A model generated the notes under the pieces. The model worked only from the letters and a program-made list of their open reading frames with translations. It did no database searches and was not told where the DNA came from. Shown one piece after another: positions 1 through 12,338 of a stretch of DNA of 64,000 nt (positions within the stretch are counted from its first letter, which is position 1; every line of letters begins with the position of its first letter). The stretch is from NCBI GenBank assembly GCA_038025085.1, contig CM076144.1, forward strand, positions 16,446,001-16,510,000, in the 5' to 3' direction. The stretch comes from Tetragonia tetragonoides (lineage: Eukaryota > Streptophyta > Magnoliopsida > Caryophyllales > Aizoaceae). The translations under genes and the position numbers were made by a program.

Positions 1-304
1 AGCAAATCTACTGTTGGAATTATGTAGTATTGTTCTGTTATTATTTCTTCCATCTCAGCATTAGTTAGTTACAACTTCTGTTAGAGTAAAGTCTGTGAGA
101 AGCTCTTAGAACATACTCATCATCTGTAAAGCAATCAATCAATTCAGAAATTTTCTCTCGAGCTTCAGCTCAAAATTCTCTCTAATCCTTTCTCTCTCTA
201 TTTCTTTTAATCGAGCTAGGTTTATGAAAATCAACATCTACATTCTACAACAACAAAATCGAACACCTAGGCCCCCATAACAACCCCAAGCCAACATACT
301 CCTG
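1..304. other. Left edge, no supported gene
   Basis: AT-rich sequence downstream of the DnaJ coding region. It may contain later exons or the 3' UTR of that minus-strand gene, but no exon can be supported. The plus strand at about 15-230 is CT-rich with several TTCTCTC runs and looks loosely like the end of an LTR. No partner copy is visible in the window. Confidence 0.3.
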
Positions 305-844
305 TTAGCCGATAAAAATGACGCTATTGGGCTCAATGACATAAACAGCAACAAGACCACAATAAACAAAAATCAAAAACCTAAAACAAAAATTATAAGG
401 AAGAGAGAGAAAGTACCCGACAAAGGCGGCGTTAAGAAGGAAAGCACGAGTGGTCATAAATCTCATAGCAGCATCAAAATTCAACACCCAACGATTCGCA
501 TTACTCGACTTCGACGAACCACCACCGCCATTGTAATGATAATTCGTATTGTAACTATTTTTATTATAATTATTATACGAATAACCAGTACCAGAAGAGT
601 AGAAATTCCCGCCATTGTTGTACGGTCTACTCAAATTATATGCAGCACGTTTTCGATCATCAATTAAAACCTCATAAGCTTCAGAAACCTGCTTGAATTT
701 AAGAGTTGCAGCATCTCTAGATGATTTGGGAGATTGTGCGTGTTTGTCTGGGTGAAATTGGACAGCTAATTTACGAAATGCGTCTTTGATTTCTCGTTTG
801 GTAGAGTTTTTTGTTACGCCAAGGATTTTGTAGTGATCCGCCAT
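305..844 (-). CDS. J-domain (DnaJ) protein, type III, N-terminal part
   Basis: Hsp40 co-chaperones stimulate Hsp70 ATPase through the J domain. The first 70 residues form a complete J domain: the YKILGV start, a basic helix II and the invariant HPD at residues 31-33, then the [11 protein letters not shown] helix. A Gly/Asn/Tyr-rich linker follows, then [12 protein letters not shown], which resembles the conserved C-terminal part of plant DnaJ-72-like proteins (family recalled from memory). The start at 844 is supported by the J domain beginning at residue 4. A good splice donor (GG/GTACTTTC) lies at 416, about 142 codons in, just after [10 protein letters not shown], so the reading frame from 415 to the stop at 305 may be intron read-through, with the true last exon left of the window. 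There is no Gly/Phe zinc-finger region, hence type III. Confidence 0.85.
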   Translation of the reverse strand: MADHYKILGVTKNSTKREIKDAFRKLAVQFHPDKHAQSPKSSRDAATLKFKQVSEAYEVLIDDRKRAAYNLSRPYNNGGNFYSSGTGYSYNNYNKNSYNTNYHYNGGGGSSKSSNANRWVLNFDAAMRFMTTRAFLLNAAFVGYFLSLPYNFCFRFLIFVYCGLVAVYVIEPNSVIFIG

Positions 845-1103
845 GGAAATTGATCACAGTGAAGGAGCAATGAAGAAACCCTAATTTCGTCGGAATTTGG
901 GGATTTTGTTTGTTTGTAGTGAGAAGGAGAAAAAGGGTAAATGAGGATGGCGATTGATTTCATGTTTAATGGAATGGAATTCTCTGCATTAGTGAGGAAT
1001 TAAGGAGGGCGTGGCTTGATTGCCAGCCAGCCACCCGACTCATCTTCTTTTGCTTTAAGACATTTTTTTTTTTTGAACTGCTACAAATCGCAATGAAATA
1101 CTA
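845..1103. promoter_or_regulatory. Upstream region of the DnaJ gene
   Basis: About 260 bp between the DnaJ start codon and the copia element's target duplication. This must hold the 5' UTR and proximal promoter of the minus-strand gene. No TATA box was confidently picked. The retroelement at 1109 now sits immediately upstream and may have displaced distal regulatory DNA. Confidence 0.4.
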
Positions 1104-1108
1104 ATAAA

Positions 1109-1294
1109 TGTTATGAAATATATTATATGTGGATATACAATATACTGATATTGCACATAGATACTTACTATATACTGTATTTAAGCAAGAACCCTAGTCT
1201 TTTTTGTACTATATATATCCGTCATGTGAATAATACAAACACTTTTTGTTCCCCTCTACTTTCAACTCTCTATCTGTCTAATTGTTTCACAACA
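1109..1294 (+). repeat. 5' LTR of the copia element
   Basis: 186 bp, TG...CA ends. It matches 6699-6903 along its whole length, including the segments ACTATATATATCC, CATGTGAATAATACA and CTCTAATTGTTTCACA. The two copies differ by scattered substitutions and a small indel, so the insertion is not recent. Target duplication ATAAA lies at 1104-1108. Confidence 0.88.
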
Positions 1295-4200
1295 CGTTAT
1301 TAGCATCAATTCAGATATCAGTCTGATAAGCGATTTGACTTCAATGACACGTGGGTGATGTCTATCATTCTTCCTCACTTTGATCGGTAAATTGCAATAT
1401 TGATAGGTAAAGTCCATCTAATAATTGTCGTCAGGTTAGTAATTCTCCTCAATTGGATTATTTGATTATTAAACACCCGATGAAGTTGATATATATTATT
1501 ATACTTGCTTTGTCTCATGAACTTTGCTGCACACTTGTGATCGCAAAATTAACCGAATCCCTCTGTGAGTTAATAGTACATATCTTTTATAGTTGTCGTT
1601 TGATTTATGGTTCATGCATGTGTGTATGGTGTACATGTGGCGATGTAGTACCTTCCTTCTATTAGTGTTTCTAATACTCATAGCAATTCTTCTCATGAGC
1701 TGCCAAATTAATCTTTTATATATGGTCAAAAGTCGTTATTGCAGATTGTTTTCACAGAGGTTATTTGCCTTGCACTATTATAGTTTTAACTATGGGAGAA
1801 TAACAACTGATATTTGCCTTACCTTTTATACCGTATAAATTATGAGACTTATTGATATCTATTGGTTCTAACAAGTGACATTGAGCACGAAATTTATCAG
1901 CGTTTGAAAATATGAAATACTTGCGCTAATGGATTGAGGATTTGAACATTCAGTACATAGCAATTTGCTTGTTTTGTCAGATCGTTTACTGTACAGATTA
2001 GATAAAGGCGAAAAAAAATAATTAGATGCAGAGAGCTTGAAAATACTAGCATCTACAAGCAAGGTACTCATAGTTGTGTAATTCTAGTGATCTGCATGTA
2101 TTTTTTCCTTATGTATTTGTATAGTTGATACACATAGCATGCCACCTATTATTTTCTTATGGCTGTGCTTTGTTGTTGATCATGATATTTGGGACTGGTA
2201 TTGAAGATAGATGAAATTACATGTTTAGAACCCAACTCTAATTTATAATTAGCAGATTAGCACCAGTTATATCTCTTGGCTTAAGACTTGATTGGCTGAC
2301 TTCTAATGATTTTTGGGTTGGAATTGATCGCTCTATTAATATGTTTAATGGTTTACTTTTCTCCATCATGATGCTTTATTAATATGGGTGAAAATCGATA
2401 CACTTTCATGTATTAGTATTACTAAGCTTGATATCTTCTCTATTAGATGGTCTTTACCAATTAGATTTATGTTTCTGTAGCATGCTTTCCACAAAGTACA
2501 AACGCATCTTGATGAATTGCATGTTCCTATGGCATGCAGCATGTTATAGTATATTCCTATTCTTGCTTTCAGTTACGAATTGCAACATGCTAGAGTTTAA
2601 TTGTCGAGCATTGATGACATTTCTTTTCTGCAACATAAAAAGTCTATGAGATATATCATGATCGTCACATAACTTATGCGCATTGGGCAATTAAGATTTA
2701 TTAGTATGTTTGCTCCTCTATATAGCTTATACAACATTATAGAATCATGTTTATGTCCTTAATTAATGTTTACCATTTGGGAGGATAATTAAATAATAAT
2801 TATAAGCTATTACAAATCATGGTCTATAGAAGACCTATCCTTGTATGAAACCCCATGTATGAAATAAATTATTGATAGTGATTCTGAAGATCACAAAAAG
2901 GGGTATCTCCAATGAAACAGAATTTGGATGATGACACAATCATGACCTGAGACTCGTGATTTATTGATAATATATTGTTAGGCTATAAGTCCCATAAAAT
3001 TGTGTGAAGTTTCGTAAATATTTACAATGATGAAACAATCTTTTGGCCCGAAGTCCAAAGTTGATTTGGAAAATATATGTCCATGGAGATTGACATAAAT
3101 TATTTTGATAGTGATCTTGAATATCACAATAGGGCTATCTCCGATTGAATAAAGGAGAAATTATTTGATGGTAAATTATCATGGCCTGAAGATCATGATA
3201 ACAAATTGACATTGCATCCACTTAAGATAACAATTTATATAATTTGGGGTCAGAAGTTACCAAAAGTTGCAAGTCCAATTTGGATAACACAATAATGCAA
3301 CAAAATTAATCTTTGGCCTGAAGTCGAAAATTAAGTGGGAAAATGCGTATATTCAATATGCATATGAAGCTCAAACCTTGTACCCCTATATAATTATTGT
3401 TGGGACAATAATTTTGATGGTATTTTATTTCCTACTACGAATATACGGAAAATGGGGAGATAGAATGTGAACTGAAATTATATTCGCATTCAAACATGAG
3501 ATAAACAAGGTCATATGATTTTTGCAAGAAACACAAAGTGTTAATTATATTGATGACCTTGTACTATGATAATGGACTTATGCATAAACAAAGAAATCTA
3601 TCCAATCGATAGATAATGTCCATGGATAGTTATATGAATAAGTTGAGAACATGCTCTAGAAGAGCATCAACTATCTTCCCCGAAAGAATCAATGAGATAG
3701 TCTTGCTATTATTAAATAGACATAAATTATGTCTTTGTCACATCATATATTGTCTGGCCAGAATCACGTGTAAATGACCACGTCAAAGTTTATTATTAAT
3801 GAGCAAAAACTAACCAGAAGTTAGTTACGTGAAATATTTTGTTGATGTGACAGCTTAGGCCATCCGGGTATGAAGACACCCGTTCCGAGAACCTGAAGTT
3901 TCTCTTGAATGAATATATGATAACGTGCTCATACTCTCTCGTGTTTTATTACTATCATGTTTAAAGGCAAGACTATCAACGAGATTGAGTATATATATAG
4001 TTTCGAACAATAAATAGTTTCATTCGAAAAGAGACAGAAGATATTGATAGCAAATTGTATAAATTGAGATTAAGTGGCCAGAAGATCACTTAAAAGATGA
4101 GTTGCATTGCATTATGCAAGTTCGTTATAAAGTATGTTTTGAGCGTTTTTATCAATATTTAATCTCTTGTAAGGGGTAAATTATATAAGCACAGAAATAA

Positions 4201-6068
4201 CCAACTGTAAATTACATAACTCCCTAAAATTATCGTTCTCCACCAGAGAATTAAGTAACACTCATCGAGGGAAGATGAGAAAGTGGTTGATCTAAGCTGA
4301 ATTTCAATAAAGTGAAATGCCCATTTATAACTGTCCATGAGAGATAGTTTTTTCCGCTTAGGGGGAGAATAATAGAGGAAAGCTGAAGAAAACAAAGACA
4401 TACATTAAGTATGTACAATGTTGATCCCCATCTGAACCAGAAGTTCAGAATATGATATAAATTTGAGGTTCATATACATATACATATATACCAGCTTTAT
4501 CTCAAACCTCTATATATTCAAGCATGAAACTCTATGATTTGACTGTCGCACAACTATGACCCTTTGGGAGGCATATCGAGGCATAGATTGGTGTTAGAGA
4601 TTCATGTTGTGAGACTTGAGATATCTTGCCAGTCATGTTAAAACTGATACACCTGATGTAGTCTATTGAGTTTACTTTCATTCAAATTAATTTGAGATCG
4701 GTTCCTAATCAATGTCTATTATACAAACATGGCAAGATCGTGCAGTTTGGTTGATACTCTTGAAGAGTTATCAAACATAAACAGGCTTAATAGCTTATAA
4801 TACCCCTGAAGAGGTATGGATATCTGAATCACAAATAGATGGCCTATATGAAAAAAGGAAAAGGTACCCCAAAGAAAATATTCAGATATCAATTACCAGT
4901 ACTGATGGATAAATAAAGTTGATTATGAGATTTCAACGTTTAAAATTTTATTACCGGTATATGAAGGAACCGATATGCATATGCAAGATGCGATGGACAT
5001 ATGAATAGGGATCATATATGTAAAGTCCATCTAATTGTCGACATATTATTAATTGGAAATAGAAAAGGAGCTCATGGACATGCAGTCCAATTAAATTATG
5101 GATTTGAAATCCAAACTGTACAGTTTACATTATCGAGTCATACATTGTGTGCATATAGATTATAAGTCATACATCATACATGTATCTATATTTTATATCT
5201 TATTTCTATTTATTTAACATTTACTAATTTATTAATTTCATCTCATAATGCATGCACACATTTTCATAAATATATAGTTGTGTAAGTTATTACATATTTT
5301 ATGAGAGGAAACTTATAAAAGGAGATGTTTACTCCTATGTTATGTCAATCCCAGAAGGATTGAAAATATAGTTCTGAAGGATTCTAAAATGCCTTATTGG
5401 ATATGTAATGGCATACATGGACCTTTGAATAAGTGAGAAGCTCCCGAAGAGCTTATATTGAAATTATATGAACCTCTGATATTCAAAGTTACAAAAGTCC
5501 ATGAATCGATGACATACATAAATTATTTATCTCAAGTAATATCAATGAGAATGACACAAGATATATTGTTGGAAGGCATTCACGATTTGGATATAACGTG
5601 ATGAAAGATACAAAACCTCTTTAGGAGAGTTTTGAATGAACTGAATATTGTCTCAACCGGAAGTTTGAGCATATGATATTATCAATCACAAAATCATAAG
5701 AAACTTTCTCAAAGGTAGAGAATTGATGTGAATATCACATTTGTGATGACCTATTGGTGATATTTAAAATGAGATTGTTATGGTCCTAAAGTACCATAGT
5801 TATGAGATAGGTGATCTTTATGGTCCTGAAGTACCATAAAATATTCCCTCTCATTCCCAAATTTCAAATATTTCACGATGATATGAAAAATATGAGTAGT
5901 GAAAGATATTTCAAATTAGATATTATTATGTTCCAATATTGACCTAATGTAGAAGGTTTATATTTGCTTCACTAAAAGACCTCCCGAAGAAGGTCTATAT
6001 TAGATGGTTTGGAATTGTGGAAATTGCTCATAGATTGTGGAATTGCAATTAAAGGATGAGACTTTACG

Positions 6069-6668
6069 CACTTCACGTTTTTCTCCTATTGTGTAGGTTT
6101 TTCCCGTCGAATTTTCCTAGAAAAGGTTTTGGTGAAGTAGTGGTTGTACTCTTCCCTTCGTTGAGGTTTTTATCCCATTGGGTTTTACCTAACAAGGTTT
6201 TTAACGAGGCAGCATGACAAGGATATTATGGAACTTAGTGAGTTCCATTCTAATGTCTCACTTTATATGTTGGATAAACAATTGTTGGAATGATAATGAT
6301 ATGAATGAAAGGTATGTACTGACCATATTCATAAGAAATATGAAATTGGTTGGAAGCATATTTTCTAAACTTGCGGGAATTCATGAAGATTGTGATATGT
6401 AACACTGAAGTTTCTTATCCATTACGAAGACATTTCCTACTGAAGATCACAATTGCATCAACTTGAAGATCTTGACGGATATTGTCATGAGGGGGAGAAA
6501 ATACGCGCTGCACTCTTTTTCCCTTAGCCATGGTTTTGTCCCACTGGGTTTTCCAGGCAAGGTTTTTAATGAGGCAGCATCTCACGCGTATTGAAGAATA
6601 ATGTACTCTTTTTCCTTTACTAGGTTTTTGTCCCACTGGGTTTTCCTAGTAAGGTTTTAATGAGGCAT
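6069..6668 (+). repeat. Four diverged ~67-bp repeats at the 3' end of the copia element
   Basis: Copies near 6069-6140, 6149-6215, 6509-6575 and 6602-6668 share a core: ACTCTTTTTCC, then GTTTTTGTCCCACTGGGTTT, then a (T)CCTAGTAAGGTTTT-like segment, and mostly end in TGAGGCA. The third and fourth copies are closest to the PPT. The arrangement is two pairs separated by about 290 bp. Confidence 0.7.
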
Positions 6669-6698
6669 ATTCTTTAGTGATGTACATCCAAGGGGGAG

Positions 6699-6903
6699 TG
6701 TTATGAAATATTTTATATGTGGATGTACAATATACTGTAGAGATACTGTACATAGATACTTATCATATACTGTACTAGGATTCTTGCTCTCCAAGCAAAA
6801 CCCTAGCCTCTCTTGTACTATATATATCCCTCATGTGAATAATACAGACACCTCTTGCCCCCCTCTACTCTCAACTCTCTATCTCTCTAATTGTTTCACA
6901 ATA
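6699..6903 (+). repeat. 3' LTR of the copia element
   Basis: 205 bp, preceded directly by the purine tract at 6690-6698 and followed by the target duplication ATAAA at 6904-6908. The last bases are ATA where the 5' LTR has ACA, a single change that destroys the canonical CA end. Confidence 0.88.
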
Positions 6904-6908
6904 ATAAA

Positions 6909-7009
6909 CTAGTTATATCTACCTAAGAGCACCCACAACCCACATGTTAATATTGACAAGTATAAAATGCAAATACCCACTTTTTTTTTTTTTACAAGAA
7001 AGAAGGCCA
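6909..7009. other. Spacer between copia element and Helitron
   Basis: About 100 bp of AT-rich DNA including a T13 run. Nothing else is seen. Confidence 0.5.
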
Positions 7010-7011
7010 TC

Positions 7012-7115
<104 letters not shown>

Positions 7116-8527
7116 AATTGGTAGATTGACAAGTAGACATTGACATCTAAGCGTTTTGACATGTAAGCAGTGACAATGTTAATTCATACGACACATAAGC
7201 ACAGGTGGTCAAATGATTCATAGAACTTATCCATAGGCATTCATTTGCCATAAATATCTTTATTATCATAATCAGTGTAATTTATAAGGATCCTACTTCA
7301 TTCATCGAACCTATTTATATGTGGTGTAATATTTAAGTCAAGCTACATACCTATTCTACCTCTAATCTCCCATTCATTTTATTGCAATATGTGCGAAATT
7401 TAAAACATAAGAGTTCCTTCTATAAGACTACTTTTTATTTGGACTTGGACATATGCGTATCCATGTACCATATGAATGTTCTAATTATCTTAAGTTAAGT
7501 GATTAGCAAAAAAAAAAAAACAAAGTTTAAGTTAAGGGTAATTAAAAAAAAACATTATTGTACTCTTTATAAAAGAAAATTGGTCTTTATTGATAGTGGT
7601 CTATTTCTCCATGTGATGTTAGTCGAATATGACAATCTATATTAATGCACGATCGAAGTTAAGTCAAGTGATAAGTAGAAATTGTAATTGTATTAACTTT
7701 TGATGACTGGTATACACGGTTGTTAACTAATTAAACATAATTTTAATGGTTTTTTTTGTTGTTGTTGGGAATGGGTATATGTGATGTTAGTCACATATAA
7801 CATACAGGAATCTATATAAATGCACATTTTCGATGCCAAGCCAACTGACAAGTAGAAATTGTAATTGTATTAGCTTTTGATGACTGGTATACATGGTTGT
7901 TAACTAATTAAACATAACTTCAATGCATCCATTTAATACTTAGGGTGCGTCTTTTTTTTCTTTTCTTTATTTTAAAACCGGGTACGGTATATGTGATGTT
8001 AGTCATATATAACATGCATGAATCTAAATTAATGCACATTTTTGATATTAAGCCAATTGACAAGTAGAAATGGTAATTGTATCGGCTTTCGATGACTAAT
8101 ATAAATGGTTCTTAACTAATTAAACATAATTTAAATGCATTCAATTAATAATTAGGGTGTGATTTTTTTGGTTTGTTTTTTTTTTTTTTTTTTTTTGAAT
8201 TGGGTACTGGAGTAGATTGCAACAAATAGTAGTAGTAGTAGTGGTGGTTTGGACTGGATATTGGACACTAATATTGAAGTAAATTGCAACAAAAATAATA
8301 AACATGCAAGTTTGGCTATAGGAACCAGATTTATATCATGACTAACAATAAATGAGATATTGTATATTTTTGGTATTCTACCCTACAATTGATGCAATAT
8401 TGTACGTTTGTAGCATATTAAGGGAGATGTTCATAGAAGAGGATTTTGTATCCAGATATGAGATGTGCGAAAATTATCTTGGAAATTTGTAATAATAAAA
8501 ATATTTTTTATAATATTAACATACAAA

Positions 8528-9720
8528 CCGTGCATCGCACGGGAATGTAATAAATATAAGTGGATATGCATACTTGCTTGATGGACACGTGGGCATCCAC
8601 ATAAGCAAAGCATACACACATAACTTGACACATCATTTTGAGATAAAATGCGTAAATCTACAATAATGCATGAATATACATTAATGTTTGTAATTCAAAG
8701 ATAAAGTGTATGTACCTAGGAAATACATTTCCCTTTAATTTTCATAAAGAAACATGCAATATTAATAATTATTAATATTTTGCTATTAATACTCATCTCT
8801 TCTTTTATTTGTTCTATGAAAATATATCTAATAGAAATGATAAGTGTATTAGCTTCCAATGACCGGAATACATGGCTATTAACTAATTAAACATAATTTC
8901 AATGAATTCGTTTGATATTTAGGGTATTTTTTTTAGACTGGATATTGGAGTAAAATGCAACAAAAAGTAGTAGTAGTGGTGGTCTTTTAGACTGGATATT
9001 GGACACTGGATACCGAGGTAAAATGCAGCAAAACTACTAAACAAGTTTGGCTACACAAACCAGGTTTATATTATGATTAACATTGAATGAGATTTTGTAT
9101 ATTTTGGTATTTTGCCGAACAAGTGATGCAATGTTGTAGGTTTGTACCATATAAAAGAAAAGGTTCATAGAAGAGGATTTTTGATTCAACATATGACATA
9201 TGTGAAAAGCTCTTAGAAATTTATATCAATTAAACTTTTTTATTTAATATTAACACATAAGCCGTGCATCGCACGAGAATAGTGGATGTGCACCCATACT
9301 AGATTGACACATAGGCTTCGACACATAAACAAAATTTGACATGTCATCAAATACCCTAGGTGCATGTATCTTCCTTTATACTATTTAATTCTTACTTTAA
9401 TGTCATAAATTTCAATAAAAATTCGCTTCACCTATATGTCTATTAGGGATGTATCTAATATACTATTGTATTAATAATTCAATAAAAAAGTTTTATTTTA
9501 TATGAAACGAAATATATTTTATAAAAACGTGCATCACACGGGACATGCATTTAGAATTAAACAGGAAAGCAAATTTTTTTTTGATTTGAGTATAGAAAGG
9601 GAGAGATACAAAGATTAGGAACTTCGTAGCAAGATGTGACATATGCGAAAAATTTGTTGCAAGTTTATACCAATAAAAATATTTTAGTTGTTAGAAACAC
9701 ACGAACCGTGCATCGCACGG
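8528..9720 (+). repeat. Reiterated Helitron-type 3' hairpins
   Basis: The palindrome CCGTGC-ATC-GCACGG occurs at 8528-8542, with one mismatch at 9262-9276, degenerate at about 9527-9542, and perfect at 9706-9720. Only the last is followed by CTAG-T. The sequence before each (GATATGTGCGAAAA-like, then TATACCAATAAAAAT-like) is also shared, so whole 3' ends are repeated, not just the hairpin. Confidence 0.7.
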
Positions 9721-9733
9721 GGCATGTAACTAG

Positions 9734-10207
9734 TTAGTTATTATTAATAGATTTACAAATATCCATGGATACAAATTCATCTAAAACATTTGGACCTTCT
9801 TCCAACCAAATTCTATCTTCAATACTAAAGGGCTGCAACCTAGCAAGATGGTGAGCCACCTGATTGCCAGACCTACAAATATAAGACCAACTACATGAAG
9901 TAAACATATTACTAAGGGATAAAATATCATCAACAAGAAAACTCAAAGTATTCTTCGATGCATGTCTCTTCTTCAACGCATTTATCACTTTCAAAGAGTC
10001 TGATTCAACAACTACGTCATGAAATCCACTCTCCAAAGTAGTAGTCATACCAAATTTGATTGCCATTGCTTCTGCAACATCAACCTCATAGAATACCTCT
10101 TGTTGCCTGACACCGGTGACAAATAGATCACCACCAATATTATCTCTAGCAACAAATCCAAATCCTGTTCCCCAGTCCCCAAACATAGCTGCATCACAAA
10201 TACCCAC
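9734..10207 (-). pseudogene. LINE-derived RNase H domain, C-terminal fragment
   Basis: 157 residues matching the RNase H-like domain (RVT_3 type) found at the C-terminus of plant LINE polyproteins. Visible landmarks are the acidic start CDAAM, AEAMAI, VVVESDSLKVI, and near the end SGNQVAHHLAR, which corresponds to the usual RxxNxxAHxLA motif. The reverse transcriptase that should precede it is absent, so this is a fragment. The Helitron ends exactly at its stop codon: the T of the A/T insertion site is the last base of the stop on the minus strand. Confidence 0.75.
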
Positions 10208-10519
10208 TTATTTCTTCTCTCTCCTCTTTTTTCAAAATTTGGCATACACAACTACAATGCACATATCAAATTTTGTTGTGCCGCAAGAAAGTCGACCACA
10301 AATGTAGTTTATATCCTCCTTTTGTATTTTTTTTTTTGAAAAAGCACATAAACTTCACGTAACAATTGCAAAAAATGAATAGTACGCAAATTGGGTTAGA
10401 TGACATACCAAGAAGTCTAAGTCTTCCGGTTGGCTTAGTGGCATGTATGCATTGGATTGGCTTTGGAGGCTGATTTGAGATTGCGAAATGGATGCGCTTG
10501 GAGATACCATATGTGGACG
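10208..10519. other. Spacer with possible LINE and zinc-knuckle protein flank
   Basis: No gene of its own. The minus strand from about 10510 to 10410 continues the reading frame of the zinc-knuckle fragment after one stop, with a Ser/Gln-rich stretch, then reaches a possible donor GTATGT near 10410. Confidence 0.35.
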
Positions 10520-10738
10520 CTAACTTTCCTCTTTAAACAGAGCAGACCTCAGTGGGACAGACGGACCGACGCCGGGGGTAGTGGATACAGGAACACGGGG
10601 TTGCGTCGATGCTAGGCTGGGGCAGTTACGACCTACATGACCAGGGAGCCCGCATTTGGGATAAGCCATCCCCCTGTTATGAGGAGGTGGCATTGGGGGA
10701 TTGTTTACGCGTGGAGGTCCCACACTACAAGAAAACAA
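10520..10738 (-). pseudogene. Zinc-knuckle (CCHC) protein fragment
   Basis: The fragment contains KCGLPGHVGRNCP, three of the four ligands of a retroviral-type zinc knuckle (C-x4-H-x4-C). The first cysteine is replaced, with YP where C-F/Y is expected. Flanks are Pro/Ser/Thr-rich, as in gag or other RNA-binding proteins. The 5' part is cut by the CACTA terminus at 10723. A gypsy gag origin is likely but not proven. Confidence 0.5.
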
Positions 10739-10959
10739 GCCTATAGCGGCATTTATATAGCGGCGTTTATAACAAATGCCACTAGAGGTGGCACGGAGCT
10801 TACAAGATGGAAGACTTGCGTAGCATTTATAGAAATGCCATCATAGGAAATGCTGCTAAAGGCTAAAATTTTCTTTTCGCGATAAGTAATAAATTCACCT
10901 GGCTGTTTTGAGTTACAAAAATTTCCCAATAATTTCGTTTCGCACCAAAACAAAACACG
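10723..10959 (+). mobile_element. Terminus of a CACTA (En/Spm) transposon
   Basis: Starts CACTACAAGAAAAC, the typical terminal inverted repeat of plant CACTA elements, followed by subterminal repeats ATAGCGGCATTTATA / ATAGCGGCGTTTATA and short palindromes such as TGCCACTAGAGGTGGCA. No inverted partner end was found downstream and no transposase is recognisable. The element is truncated or its other end lies elsewhere. It interrupts the zinc-knuckle fragment. Confidence 0.6.
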
Positions 10960-10977
10960 CCCCCCCCCCCCCCCCCC
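10960..10977. repeat. Poly-C run
   Basis: Eighteen consecutive C residues, unusual in this AT-rich sequence. The run length may be an assembly or sequencing artefact. Confidence 0.9.
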
Positions 10978-11006
10978 AAACCCTTCTTCTTCACAATTTT
11001 ACTTCC

Positions 11007-12338
11007 TGTAAGAACCCTCGCCCTTCAAGCGCCTAATCGAGATATTTGGTTGGAATTAATGGTTCTTAAACAATACGTCATAAGCAATATAATTCGATTG
11101 TGATGGGAAAAATAGTTCTATAGTAATGAAGTCGCCACCAATTTTTAAGAAAACAGTTGAAAACCATCAAAAGTGCACCCAATTCCTATTGGGAATTGAC
11201 TCATACCCAAAGAGGTTAAATATTGAGTTCGGGGGTGTAGGTACAAAATAAACAAAATGAATCTCATCTAAATCGCCCGAATTAACGGCCTCTACTAAGC
11301 CTATCTATGTCAAATATTTATTTAAGGTATATGGTTCCACATAAATCTGGTAGTCCAAGATCCTAAATTTAACTAGGTGGGTTAAAGACAACCAAATTAA
11401 CTACCGTTATCACTTTACACAATTTATATCCAATTTACATGCATCCTCTATCTAGCACAAATCAAAAGATAAGAGCAATAATAAAAGGCTCCAACCTGCC
11501 ACACTTTGCTAAACGCGCCAAGCATTGCATATGCACATCAATAAATTCGTTAGTAACTTCAATGGAAGTACAATGCAAAGATGTCAACTTTATGCTAAAA
11601 TATACCTAAAGAGGTTACTACATGCATGAATAAACATAAAAAAAGATGCAACATGCATAAATCAATAGAAAAGATGCAAACTTTAAATTAAACTAACATG
11701 CATAATTATTTACAAAGATCAAAACATGCATAATTATCCAACCATAATCAAAAGCTAAGTAAAACATGATTATAAATAATGAAAGAAGAATTTAATAAAA
11801 AGATTTAGGCCCTCAGGATGGTTAACCTAGACGTTCTATTCGAACGGGACTAGTAAAATTGAAATTGCTCTTCAATCTTGGGTGCTAGGTTGGGTGCAAG
11901 GGCTTGCTTGAGTCTTCAAATTCTGAATTCTCTATGATTTAGGGTTTTTGTGCTCTCAATTTGCTCTCAAAATTATAAACTGACCAACCTCTCTCAAAAG
12001 AGGGTGACGGAGAGTATTTATAGAGTTAGGGGACGAAATTAGGGACCTAGGGCTGCAGCCCCAACGCCAAACTCGGCCCAGTCAGAAAACCGGGCCCAGT
12101 AGACACACGGAAGGCAGCTGGGGCCAGCGGCTGCCGTTGAGTGCTTAGAGGCGTGCCGCTGGGGCTCAGCGGCATGCCGCTGGGCCTGACGGCTGGCCAA
12201 AAGGCCCCCCTGTCACGAGTGTGCCGCTGGGTCATCAGCGTCAGCCGCTCGACCCGGAGGCGTGCGCGTGACTAGGGATTTTTGACTTTTTATGCTCAGT
12301 AAATTACGAAAATGCGCTTGGTGTGACACAGGGGGTAG
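11007..12338 (-). repeat. Truncated orphan LTR related to element A
   Basis: Begins TGTAAGAACCCTCGCC and follows the LTR of element A (29578-31149 and 58447-60008) through all its landmarks: the gene-like block ending in CAGGATGGTTAAC, the TATTTATAG box at 12015-12023, the GC-rich AGCGGC block and CAGTAAATTACGAAA. It stops about 230 bp before the expected TCTACA end, where ACCG-rich DNA takes over. No internal domain or second LTR is attached, so it is a solo or truncated LTR. It keeps the canonical TG where both LTRs of A have TA. Strand is given as for element A. Confidence 0.8.

Larger units (their letters stand above)
1109..6903 (+). mobile_element. Degenerate Ty1/copia-type LTR retrotransposon
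   Basis: A complete but coding-dead LTR element of 5.8 kb. Short LTRs (186 and 205 bp) start TGTTATGAAATA and end in TTTCACAACA or TTTCACAATA. The flanks carry the same 5-mer, ATAAA, at 1104-1108 and 6904-6908. A polypurine tract AAGGGGGAG (6690-6698) abuts the right LTR, which fixes plus orientation. The sequence after the left LTR, CGTTATTAGCATC, resembles the primer-site region of some plant copia elements. No long ORF remains. Short relics fit the copia order: LGHPG (GAG-pre-integrase type) near 3857, then IPEGLK and SLY fragments of reverse transcriptase near 5350-5460. The interior is peppered with short hairpins centred on CNGAAG. Confidence 0.85.

Noticed and set aside
12047..12235. 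Pro/Arg-rich ORF.
   Set aside because: Lies wholly inside the GC-rich block of the orphan LTR; counterpart LTRs do not keep it open.
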